A DNA stretch of 64,000 bases from Deltaproteobacteria bacterium. Its GTDB lineage: Bacteria; Myxococcota; Kuafuiibacteriia; Kuafuiibacteriales; Kuafuiibacteriaceae. Where the stretch lies: assembly GCA_016703535.1 (NCBI GenBank), contig JADJBV010000001.1, positions 5,756,001 to 5,820,000 on the forward strand, given 5' to 3'. Both the position numbers and the translations under genes were made by a program. The notes below the pieces were generated by a model, which was given only the letters and a program-made list of their open reading frames with translations, was not told the origin of the DNA and made no database searches. Of the stretch, positions 52,893 to 60,532 are shown one piece after another (position 1 is the stretch's first letter; each line of letters begins with the position of its first letter).

Positions 52893-54422
52893 TCAGAGCC
52901 CGAAGAAGGTCTTGATCGCCGACAAGATCCGTTGCTCCTCCGAGGCCCGCCGGGCCTTCTGAGCCTCGGCATCTAGGCCCTCCCGGGCCGCCAAAAGTTC
53001 GACCCGGCGTTGGGCCAAACGTTGGCTCAGCTCCTCCACCAGCTCGGGCCGCTTCAGGATCACGTCCTCGAAGCCCTCACGCCCCAGCCGGAAGCACTCG
53101 CAGTCGGTCAAGGCGACCACGTCGGCGGTCCGCGGGGCGCCGGTCATCAGGCCCATCTCCCCGAAGAAGTCGGGGGCCGACAGGGTCGCCACCTGCTTCG
53201 AGCCGCCGCCCTCCAGGTTGGCCCGAATCTCCACCGTGCCCCGAGCCAAGATGTAGAGCCAATGGGCCACCGCCCCTTGGCGGGTGATGGTCTCTCCCGC
53301 GGCGAAGGGCAACAACTCCACGTGTTCGGCGATCTGCTCCCGCTCGGCCGGGTTGAGGGGCCGAAAGAGCTGGATGGTCTCGATCAACTTGAGCCGCTGA
53401 CCTCGATGTTTGGCCTCCCGTTGTTCGGCGGTGTCCCGGACCTCGAGCTCGAGGAAGGTCTTGGTCACCGGCCGCGCCAAGGGGATGTCGGCGCGCCGCA
53501 GAGCCGCGTGCACCCGAGCCCGGACCGCCGAGTTGGTCGGATCGTCGGCCGCCAGATCGGTCAACCAATAACGGACCGCGTAGCTGGCGTAACTTCCGTC
53601 TTTGGCGAAGTCCATACAAACGCAGTTGGGCGCCGGATCGGCGGCGACCCGCTCGATCGGCGAAGATCGCAGGGCCTGGGTGACCACCTCGATCACCCGG
53701 GTCGGCGGGTGTCGAAAGTCGACGTTGAACCAGACCCACATCCGGTGCGGCACGCCGTGGCCGTCCCGTTTGCCCAAGATGGTGATGTGGCTGCCGAGGA
53801 GCTGAGAGTTGGGGACCACGATGGTGGCCCAGTCCCGGGTCTCGAGCACGGTGTGGCGCCACCGGATCTGCTTGACCCGCCCTTGTTTGCCGTTCTCCAG
53901 CGCGATCCACTCACCCACCTGAATTGAGCCGTCCAATTGGAGCGCCACCCCGCCGATCACGTTGCCCAAGGTGCTCTGGAGGCTGAGGGCCAAGACGCCC
54001 GAGACCACCGCTCCGGTGGTCAACACGTCGGAGAAGTTCATGCCTCGGCCGTGCAGGACCAAGACGATGCCCACCAGGTAGCCGGCGCCGACGGTCAGAT
54101 CGCTGACGATGGTGGTCAACTCGAAGCGGAGCAGCGGCAGAAGCACGTCGAAGATCGCCACCGCGACCAAGTTGATGAAGGTGAAGACCGCCAACAACTC
54201 CGCCACCGCCATGGCCCGGGTCGACCAGTCCGAGCCGATCCGGCCCAGCCCATTGGCCGTGGCCAAGGCCAAGGCGTAGAGCACCACCAGCACCAAAATT
54301 CGGCGCACCCGGGAGCGTTTGTGGGGCGCCCAGCGGTTGATCGCCCCTGCGGTCAAGAGCAGGCCGAAGGCAGCGACCACCAAGCCGACGATGGAGCCGG
54401 TGAGATCCAAGGGTCCCGCCAA
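52893..54422 (-). CDS. MscS-type channel with C-terminal cyclic-nucleotide-binding domain
   Basis: The 509-residue protein has about five transmembrane helices in the first 150 residues. The MscS core follows (VLALSLQSTLGNVIGGVALQ, WIALENGKQGRVKQIRWRHT, VVPNSQLLG). A cNMP domain at about 350-480 has an intact phosphate cassette (FFGEMGLMTGAPRTADVVAL). This is the plan of bacterial cyclic-nucleotide-gated MscS homologues (bCNG). A short coiled coil ends the protein. Gating by cAMP or cGMP is inference. Confidence 0.92.
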   Translation of the reverse strand: MAGPLDLTGSIVGLVVAAFGLLLTAGAINRWAPHKRSRVRRILVLVVLYALALATANGLGRIGSDWSTRAMAVAELLAVFTFINLVAVAIFDVLLPLLRFELTTIVSDLTVGAGYLVGIVLVLHGRGMNFSDVLTTGAVVSGVLALSLQSTLGNVIGGVALQLDGSIQVGEWIALENGKQGRVKQIRWRHTVLETRDWATIVVPNSQLLGSHITILGKRDGHGVPHRMWVWFNVDFRHPPTRVIEVVTQALRSSPIERVAADPAPNCVCMDFAKDGSYASYAVRYWLTDLAADDPTNSAVRARVHAALRRADIPLARPVTKTFLELEVRDTAEQREAKHRGQRLKLIETIQLFRPLNPAEREQIAEHVELLPFAAGETITRQGAVAHWLYILARGTVEIRANLEGGGSKQVATLSAPDFFGEMGLMTGAPRTADVVALTDCECFRLGREGFEDVILKRPELVEELSQRLAQRRVELLAAREGLDAEAQKARRASEEQRILSAIKTFFGL

Positions 54423-54458
54423 CCTAGGTCATGTCGGGGCGCCGATCCAAAAAAGGCG

Positions 54459-55742
54459 TCAATCCAGAGCCTTGAGCTTCGAGTTTTTGGACTTGGGGGT
54501 CGGCTTGGTCTTGCCGATGGGCGCCACCTTCGGCTCGGTGGCGACGGCCTTTTGCAAGGCACCTTGCCGGCTTTGGGCCAAAGCGACGTCGGCCTGACGG
54601 CCCAACTCCGCGGCCAAGGCCTGGGACGCGGGTCCAAAAGACGGGATCTTTTGCGGCGGCGGGGTGTTGGGCTGGATGGCTTGGGCCGGGGCCTCCGCTT
54701 GGAAACCCACCGGATCCGGCCCTTTTTCGGTGATCTTGGGGTCCAACTTCGGCCGCTGGGCCTCCAGGATCGGTCGGGCTCCCAGGCCGATCACCACCAA
54801 GCCAACCGCGGCGGCGGCGATGGTGGCCCCGATGAGCCCGGTGCGTCGGCGCGGCGCCAAGGCCCGATCCAACGCCTGAGAAAAATCGGTGATGGCGCTG
54901 GGGCGGCGGCTCCGCTCTCGCTGCAGGCTCTGGGTGATCGCTTGATCGACGGCCCGGGGCAGGCCCCGGATCAACTCACTCGGAGGCTCGAAGGCGCCGA
55001 TCGGCAGGCGGCCGGTGAGGAGTTCGTAGGCCACCACCCCCAAGGCATAAACGTCGGTGCGCAGATCGATCTCCGAGGCGTCGGTCCGTTGCTCGGGGGA
55101 CATGTAGTTGATGGTGCCGAGCACCAGCTGGGAGCGGGTCAGGCTGGTCAAGGCATGGGCCGGGCCCGCCAGCTGGGCCACCCCAAAGTCCACCACCTTG
55201 ACCACGCCACCCCCCAGCGGATCTCCAGTGATCAAGATGTTGGCGGGCTTGATGTCCCGGTGCACGATCCCGTGTTGGTGCGCGTAGGCCAGGCCGGCGG
55301 CCGCTTGCCGAATGATCGACGCCACCGCCGCCGGCTCCAGGGGCCCTTGGCCGAGCAAGGCCCGCAGATCTCGGCCCTCGAAGTGCTCCATCACGAAGTA
55401 GTGGGTGGGCCCTTCCGGGAGCTCTCCTTTGCCGTAGACCTCGATCAGGTTTGGGTGCCGGAGCCGGGTCAAGGCCTCGGCCTCGCGACGAAAACGTTCC
55501 ACGAACTCCGGATCTCGGCTCAGCTCGGGCGCCAACAACTTGAGGGCCACCCGCTCGGGACAGGTCTGGGTCGCCGCCTCGGTCCGACGGGCCGCGAACA
55601 CCAGGCCCATGCCGCCGCCGCCCAACACCGACTCCAACTGAAAGCCGGCCAAGGTGGTGCCGACCAGCGCTTGGCTGACCAAACTCGAGGGCCCGGAGCT
55701 GGAGGCCGCCGCCGGCCGAGTGGCGAGGGAGGTCAAGGTCAC
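54459..55742 (-). CDS. Hanks-type Ser/Thr protein kinase
   Basis: Counting from GTG 55742, the kinase domain starts near residue 34 (VLGGGGMGLVFAARR), with Lys-68 (VALKLL), HRDIKPAN at 161-168, DFG at 185-187 and GTINYMSPEQ. A transmembrane helix lies near 295-315 and a Pro-rich, helical tail follows. The frame remains open upstream of the GTG and there encodes two CxxC pairs (see 55743-55835), so the real N-terminus is probably longer. It is the last gene of a coaBC-udg-lipoprotein-kinase run. Confidence 0.9.
   Translation of the reverse strand: MTLTSLATRPAAASSSGPSSLVSQALVGTTLAGFQLESVLGGGGMGLVFAARRTEAATQTCPERVALKLLAPELSRDPEFVERFRREAEALTRLRHPNLIEVYGKGELPEGPTHYFVMEHFEGRDLRALLGQGPLEPAAVASIIRQAAAGLAYAHQHGIVHRDIKPANILITGDPLGGGVVKVVDFGVAQLAGPAHALTSLTRSQLVLGTINYMSPEQRTDASEIDLRTDVYALGVVAYELLTGRLPIGAFEPPSELIRGLPRAVDQAITQSLQRERSRRPSAITDFSQALDRALAPRRRTGLIGATIAAAAVGLVVIGLGARPILEAQRPKLDPKITEKGPDPVGFQAEAPAQAIQPNTPPPQKIPSFGPASQALAAELGRQADVALAQSRQGALQKAVATEPKVAPIGKTKPTPKSKNSKLKALD
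54554..54567. repeat. GCAAG-N4-CTTGC palindrome
   Basis: Centre GCAC, inside the kinase gene at 54459. Confidence 0.85.
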
Positions 55743-55835
55743 CCGGGCCCCACAACTTGGGCAGCGGGGTTCGAGGGCGCCGCTGGGGGCCTCGAACTCC
55801 GTCTTACAAGCGTGACAGGCGAGGTGAAGGATGGC
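55743..55835 (-). other. In-frame zinc-ribbon coding region without a usual start codon
   Basis: Continuous with the kinase frame, this stretch reads ...HLACHACKTEF...EPRCPSCGARV, with two CxxC pairs, a common N-terminal decoration of such kinases. It is closed upstream by a TGA (55836-55838). No ATG, GTG or TTG lies between; ATC at 55832-55830 is the best-placed near-cognate. ATG 55862, in the same frame, runs nine codons into that TGA. Confidence 0.6.
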
Positions 55836-55854
55836 TCAGGATAGGCGGGCCGGC

Positions 55855-55877
55855 GGGCCCATGGTCAAGGTGGGCCC
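55855..55877. repeat. 7-base inverted repeat upstream of the kinase frame
   Basis: GGGCCCA (55855-55861) and TGGGCCC (55871-55877) with a nine-base loop. It sits between the lipoprotein stop and the kinase. It could be an attenuator or chance structure; no T-run follows. Confidence 0.3.
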
Positions 55878-55879
55878 GC

Positions 55880-56965
55880 TCACCCGCACTGGAGGGGCAA
55901 GGCACACCGTTGGCCGTCGCAGCGGCGGTCGGGCAGGCATTCGTCGGCGGCGCTGCAGCTGGCGCCGTCGGGCTCCAGGCTGACGCAGGTCCCGGCCACA
56001 CAACGGCCCAAATAACACTCGGAGTTGGGGCAGGGCTGGCCGGCCCGAGGGGTGGCGACGCAGCTGCCGCCTTCGCAGCGGGCCCCTTCCACACAAGGGG
56101 GGGTGGTGTCGGCGCAACCTTCGCCGATGGCCAGGGGCGCAACACAACGGCCCATCGCGCAGCGCCCCCCCGGGAGGCAGTCGCGTTGCTCTTGGCAACC
56201 GTCCCCGAGTTCGCCGGCGGAACAACGGCTGAGGATGCAGCGAGCAGTGACGATGCACTCCTCATGGGTGCCACAACCTTGGCCCCGGCCTCGGACCGGG
56301 CGGCACACCGGGGCGGCGGGGTTGGTGAGATCGCAGTGGCTCCCGATCGCGCAGGAGTTGCCGCTCATGGAGAGGCCACAACTTTGGCCCGCGCCGGCGA
56401 CGGCCAAACAACGGCGGCCGATCACGTCGCAGTAAAAGCCAGCCTGGCAACGATCGTTGGCGGTGCAGGCCGCGTTGTTGCCCAAAAAGGCGGTGCAGGT
56501 CCCCGGGCAGGTGGCGCCGCCGCAGTAATGGCCGTCGCTGCACGCCTGGGCCAGGGGGCAAGCGGCGCCGGCGGTCCCCGAGCCGCTGACCATGCCGGCA
56601 CACTCGGGGAGCTCCAAGACCCCGTGGTCGAGGCCCAACTCGCAAGACAACTTGCCGATGGCGTCGCGGCAATCTTTGGCCGCCAGCTCGAAGTAAGAGA
56701 GCACGCCCGACTCGGAGCCGACCTGCAACGCTTTGACCAAAGGTGCGTAGAAGATCTGGGCCTGGCGCTCCTGGCAGAGGGCCCGATCAAAAGCGCCGGG
56801 CAGAGGGCCACAGGCCTCCAAGCGGGCGCAGTCGGCGGCCGCCAACTCCGCGGCCAGACCCTCGAGGGCGATGCCGGTGGGCTCGACGGGGTCGGCGTCG
56901 TCTCCGCACGCCAAAACGAGACCAAGGATCACGGCCACCAAGGGCCGACGGGGAGCGATCCTCAC
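55880..56965 (-). CDS. Cysteine-rich lipoprotein
   Basis: GTG 56965 gives a lipoprotein signal (RRPLVAVILGLVLAC). The 361-residue protein has about 36 cysteines in the last 230 residues, in repeats such as CSDGHYCGGATCPG, CQAGFYCDVIGRRCL and GDGCQEQRDCLPGGRCAMG. These resemble the EGF/Dickkopf-like Cys-rich repeats common in Myxococcota surface proteins. The N-terminal part has helical segments and three Cys. Its start overlaps the udg stop (GTGA). Confidence 0.78.
   Translation of the reverse strand: MRIAPRRPLVAVILGLVLACGDDADPVEPTGIALEGLAAELAAADCARLEACGPLPGAFDRALCQERQAQIFYAPLVKALQVGSESGVLSYFELAAKDCRDAIGKLSCELGLDHGVLELPECAGMVSGSGTAGAACPLAQACSDGHYCGGATCPGTCTAFLGNNAACTANDRCQAGFYCDVIGRRCLAVAGAGQSCGLSMSGNSCAIGSHCDLTNPAAPVCRPVRGRGQGCGTHEECIVTARCILSRCSAGELGDGCQEQRDCLPGGRCAMGRCVAPLAIGEGCADTTPPCVEGARCEGGSCVATPRAGQPCPNSECYLGRCVAGTCVSLEPDGASCSAADECLPDRRCDGQRCALPLQCG
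56642..56655. repeat. GCAAG-N4-CTTGC palindrome
   Basis: Centre ACAA, inside the Cys-rich lipoprotein gene; unlike the others it lies in a different codon phase (read as G-K-L-S-C on the minus strand). Confidence 0.85.
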
Positions 56966-57948
56966 TTGGCGCCTCGGCCGGGCAAAGGCCGCCCGAGGAA
57001 CCGCAGCACCTCTTTGACGTCCTCCCAGACCGCCCGCTTTTCGGCCGGGTTTCGCAGCAAATAGGCCGGGTGGAAGGTCGGCATCAGCGGCGTCCCCTGA
57101 TATTCGCCCCATTTGCCTCGCATGCGAGTGATGGGCGTCTGGACCCCCAGCAGGGTGTGGGCCGCGTGTTTGCCCAAGGTGATGAGGACCTTCGGTTTGA
57201 TGGCCCGGATCTGGGCCGCCAAAAACGGCTCGCAGGCCGCGACCTCATCGGGTTCGGGGTCCCGGTTTTGGGGCGGGCGGCACTTCACCACGTTGGCGAT
57301 GTAGACCTCACCCCGCCGGATCCCCATGCCGTTTTCGATGATGCTGGTCAGCAGCTCACCGGCCGCGCCGACGAAGGGCTCACCGCGCCGATCTTCTTCA
57401 GCCCCCGGGCCTTCGCCGATGAACATGATCTCCGCGTTGGCAGCGCCGACGCCATAGACGATCTGCTGGCGGCCCTGCTTGGCGAGTTTGCAGCGGGTGC
57501 AATCTCCCAGGACCTCCCGGACGCCCTCGAGGGTGGTGCAGGCGGCCAGCTGTTCGGCCAACACCGGCAGGCGGGCCGGGGCTGGAGGGGTTGGCCCGGG
57601 CTGCAAGGTAGCTTGCGGCGCCACGGCCGGCGCACTTTGCAAGTTGGCTTGCGGCGCCACGGCCGGTGCACTTTGCAAGTTGGCTTGCGGCACCACGGCC
57701 GGCGCACTTTGCAAGTTGGCTTGCGGCACCACGGCCGAGGTCGGCGGCTCGGGGGTCGGCGGGACCTGGGGCGGCCGAGCCGGCGGGTTGAGTGAAGCCG
57801 GGGTCGGCGGCTGAGACGGTGCACCTTCGGTCCGGGCCGGAGCCTCGGGCACCTTGGGAGACTCGACGACGATGCCGGTGCGAGCGGCCCACTCCAGCTC
57901 GGTCCGGATCTGCCGAACCACCCGCCGGAGTTGCTCCTCAGTGCTCAT
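56962..57948 (-). CDS. Family-4 (Fe-S) uracil-DNA glycosylase
   Basis: The 328-residue protein removes uracil from DNA. The glycosylase domain (about 125-320) has GEGPGAEEDRRGEPFVG, TFHPAYLLRNP and cysteines CTRCKLA plus CRPPQNRDPEPDEVAAC, fitting a 4Fe-4S cluster. A 120-residue N-terminal extension is Pro/Ala-rich and includes a four-copy 12-residue repeat (SAPAVAPQANLQ type). The start overlaps the coaBC stop (ATGA). Confidence 0.92.
   Translation of the reverse strand: MSTEEQLRRVVRQIRTELEWAARTGIVVESPKVPEAPARTEGAPSQPPTPASLNPPARPPQVPPTPEPPTSAVVPQANLQSAPAVVPQANLQSAPAVAPQANLQSAPAVAPQATLQPGPTPPAPARLPVLAEQLAACTTLEGVREVLGDCTRCKLAKQGRQQIVYGVGAANAEIMFIGEGPGAEEDRRGEPFVGAAGELLTSIIENGMGIRRGEVYIANVVKCRPPQNRDPEPDEVAACEPFLAAQIRAIKPKVLITLGKHAAHTLLGVQTPITRMRGKWGEYQGTPLMPTFHPAYLLRNPAEKRAVWEDVKEVLRFLGRPLPGRGAK
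57602..57739. repeat. 36-base tandem repeat in the glycosylase linker
   Basis: Three full copies and a partial fourth, starting at 57602, 57638, 57674 and 57710. They encode the 12-residue repeat of the linker. Each copy contains one GCAAG-N4-CTTGC palindrome. The copies are contiguous, so this is not CRISPR. Confidence 0.92.
57603..57616. repeat. GCAAG-N4-CTTGC palindrome (first of four in the glycosylase repeat)
   Basis: Centre GTAG. Further copies with centre TTGG lie at 57639-57652, 57675-57688 and 57711-57724, multiplied by the 36-base tandem repeat. Confidence 0.85.
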
Positions 57949-59147
57949 CCACTCCGTTGTTTCCCGACTCGGGCCACCTGATCAAGGACGAACTGGGCCA
58001 CCTTGGTTTTGCTGGCCGGCCCAAAGGCGGCCCGGCCGCCAACGTCGTCCAGCGCCACCACCTTGGTCTCGCCGGGTCCAAAACCTTGGGCCGATCCCAC
58101 CTGGTTGGCGATGATCAGGTGGCAGCCCTTCTTCTTGAGCTTGCCGAGGGCATGGGCCTCCACGTCTTCGGTCTCGGCCGCGAAGCCGACCAACAGGCCG
58201 CCCTCTCCGAGCTTGGTGCCCAAGGTCGCGAGCACGTCGGGATTTTCGGCGAGGGCCAATTGGGCGGCGGCGGGATCACTCCGCTTCAACTTCTGGGGAC
58301 GCGCCGCGGCGGGCCGAAAGTCGCTGACCGCGGCGGTGCCGATGACGACGCTGTTTTTGCGCAACGCCGCCTCAGCTGCGGCCAACATCTGCAGTGCGGT
58401 CTCGACCCGCACCACCTTCAGCCCCGGGTGACTGGGCGGCACCAGGTGGGTCGGCCCCAACACCAAGTTCACTTGGCCACCTCGGCGCGCCGCCGCCGCC
58501 GCGATCTCGATCCCCATCGCGCCGGTGGAGCGGTTGCTCAAGATCCGCACCGGATCCAGGGGCTCCCAGGTTGGACCGGCGGTGACCAAAACCTCTCGGC
58601 CTGCAAAGTCCCGGGGCCCCAAGGCGCCGAACACCTGCTCCACGATCTCCGCCGGCTCGAGCATCCGACCTCGGCCGCTGCGGCCCGAGGCCAACGCCCC
58701 TTCGCCGGGGCCCAAGATCTGGGCGCCCCGGGCCACCAGTCGCGCCACATTGTCCGTGGTCGCCGGGTTCTCCCACATCCCGGTCTCCATCGCCGGCGCC
58801 AACAAAAGGGGAGCCCGAGTCGCCAAGATGGTGGCGGTCAACGCGTCGTCGGCGAAGCCTGCCGCCAGCCGGGCCAGCACGTTGGCCGAAGCCGGCGCCA
58901 CCAGGATCAGATCGACCGCGTGGGCCTGTTCGACGTGGGCGATCTCGCCGCCGTCGGTGCCCAAAACCTCGGTCCGGACCGGCGCTCGGGTGATCGCCTC
59001 GAAGGTCAGGGGGGTCACGAAGGCCAAGGCGCCCCGGGTCAAACAAACTTCGACCTCGGCGCCCCCCTTCTGGAGCAGCCGGGCGATCTCCACCGCTTTA
59101 TAAGCGGCGATGCTGCCGCTGACGCCGAGCAAGACCCGTGGGCCCAT
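57945..59147 (-). CDS. coaBC: Bifunctional phosphopantothenoylcysteine synthase/decarboxylase
   Basis: The 400-residue protein makes 4'-phosphopantetheine in CoA synthesis. The CoaC half has VLLGVSGSIAAYKAVEIARL, EIAHVEQAH (catalytic His), LAPAMETGMWENPAT; the CoaB half has VLVTAGPTWEPLDPVRILSN, STGAMGIEIA, AAVSDFRP and KLKR. ATG 59147 was chosen over upstream in-frame starts because homology begins there. Confidence 0.94.
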   Translation of the reverse strand: MGPRVLLGVSGSIAAYKAVEIARLLQKGGAEVEVCLTRGALAFVTPLTFEAITRAPVRTEVLGTDGGEIAHVEQAHAVDLILVAPASANVLARLAAGFADDALTATILATRAPLLLAPAMETGMWENPATTDNVARLVARGAQILGPGEGALASGRSGRGRMLEPAEIVEQVFGALGPRDFAGREVLVTAGPTWEPLDPVRILSNRSTGAMGIEIAAAAARRGGQVNLVLGPTHLVPPSHPGLKVVRVETALQMLAAAEAALRKNSVVIGTAAVSDFRPAAARPQKLKRSDPAAAQLALAENPDVLATLGTKLGEGGLLVGFAAETEDVEAHALGKLKKKGCHLIIANQVGSAQGFGPGETKVVALDDVGGRAAFGPASKTKVAQFVLDQVARVGKQRSG

Positions 59148-59328
59148 GTTGGCAAGGTAGACCAGGCCCCGTTCGACGGCGAGAAAGTCCACGTGGGCTC
59201 CGTCCCCACACCCAGGCCGCCCCACCCCTTCGTGACGTGGCTCACCCTGCCCTGGGACACGACTTGGTCCAAAGGTCGACAGCGCCACGGATCGGGGATA
59301 CTGGTTGAGCTAACCCTCTCTCAGGCGG

Positions 59329-60456
59329 ATGAGTCAGTCCATCGACCAAGCCCCAAGCCGGCTCAAGGCCCGTTTGGAAGCGCTGAGCGAAGAGCATCAG
59401 CGCGGGACGCTCCGGTTTTACCGTAGGGTCGAGGAGTTCACCCAAGCGGGCCTCCTGACCAAGGACCAGGCGGCGATCGTCACCGAACACCTTTTCCGTT
59501 TGGGCGAACGGGGCCGGAACCCGGCCAACACCGGCAACATCGAAGATCTCTTCTGCCACACCCTCAGCGACACCAAAGATCCGATCCGGGCCTACGCCCA
59601 GGCCTTGGCCGACTCGGTCAAGGTGGTGCCGATGGACCAGACCGCCAAGCTCTACCCGGTGCTGAAGCGACTGGACGGCAGCCGCAGCTACCAGACGGTG
59701 GCCGATCTGGACCACCTCAGCGCCGGCGACAAGATGTTGGTCAGCCACACCATGGTGGCCTACGGCGACGCCGAGATGTTGGCCTCCGCCGCCAAGTTGG
59801 TCGAGGTCACCCACCCCAAACTTCGGAGCAAGGCGATCGAACGAGAGGTGATCAAGATGGCGGTGCAGTCCCAGCACCTGCCCAGCAGCTCCTTCGTTTT
59901 GGCCCGGGCCTCCGGCCTGACCGTCGATTGCCACGAGCTGTACGCCCACGCGGGCTACGACGATCCGCAGATCGAGCGAGCCCAGCGGTTTTACGACACC
60001 TGCGGCCAGTTTTCGCCCCAGTGGGCCGAAGACTTCGTCGAGGGTCGGATCCCCACCGATCCGGCTTGGCTGGATTGGCGTCGCCGTTATCTGGAGCTGC
60101 GGAGCCACCTGCCGGAGGAGCTGGTCTACCAGCTGGCCAGCGACACCTTGACCAACTTCCTGGACGGCACCTTGGAGTCCGGCAAGTGGACCGACGCCTC
60201 GGTGTTCTTCGGCGGCGTGACCCAACCCGCCGACGTGCCCAAGGCCATCGCCCGAATCGTCAACCAGTACATCGCCGAACACGTTTCGCTCCACGATCGT
60301 CCGGCCAGCGAACTTTCGGTGGCCTGCGCCGACACCTTGCGGCCCTGGGGGATCGGCTTCGTCAATGATCGGGCGGTGGTCCAGAGCGACCAGCCCGAAA
60401 AAGGTGAGCTCTTGCGGGCCCAATTCGAGGCCGCCTGGTCCCGAAAGAACCGCTGA
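59329..60456 (+). CDS. Hypothetical protein
   Basis: The 375-residue soluble protein is mostly helical, with no signal and no recognised domain. It has scattered Cys/His (DLFCHTLSD, DCHELYAHAGY, YDTCGQF) but no obvious metal motif. AGGCGG precedes the ATG. It is 76 bases upstream of the Clp gene on the same strand, so a shared transcript and a role around Clp (adaptor or substrate) are possible but unsupported. Confidence 0.65.
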   Translation: MSQSIDQAPSRLKARLEALSEEHQRGTLRFYRRVEEFTQAGLLTKDQAAIVTEHLFRLGERGRNPANTGNIEDLFCHTLSDTKDPIRAYAQALADSVKVVPMDQTAKLYPVLKRLDGSRSYQTVADLDHLSAGDKMLVSHTMVAYGDAEMLASAAKLVEVTHPKLRSKAIEREVIKMAVQSQHLPSSSFVLARASGLTVDCHELYAHAGYDDPQIERAQRFYDTCGQFSPQWAEDFVEGRIPTDPAWLDWRRRYLELRSHLPEELVYQLASDTLTNFLDGTLESGKWTDASVFFGGVTQPADVPKAIARIVNQYIAEHVSLHDRPASELSVACADTLRPWGIGFVNDRAVVQSDQPEKGELLRAQFEAAWSRKNR

Positions 60457-60532
60457 GGGGGCCGGGCATCGATCCCCGACGGTCCCTCCAGGTTGTGGCC
60501 GGATCCACCTTTCGCTAAGAACGAGGGGCCCG

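Noticed and set aside
55836..55838. TGA before the kinase as a selenocysteine codon
   Set aside because: No Sec-protein family context and no clear SECIS-like hairpin directly after the TGA; a start-site or sequence problem is simpler.
57602..57739. CRISPR-like direct repeats
   Set aside because: The repeats are contiguous with no spacers, lie inside a coding linker and keep frame; no cas gene is near.
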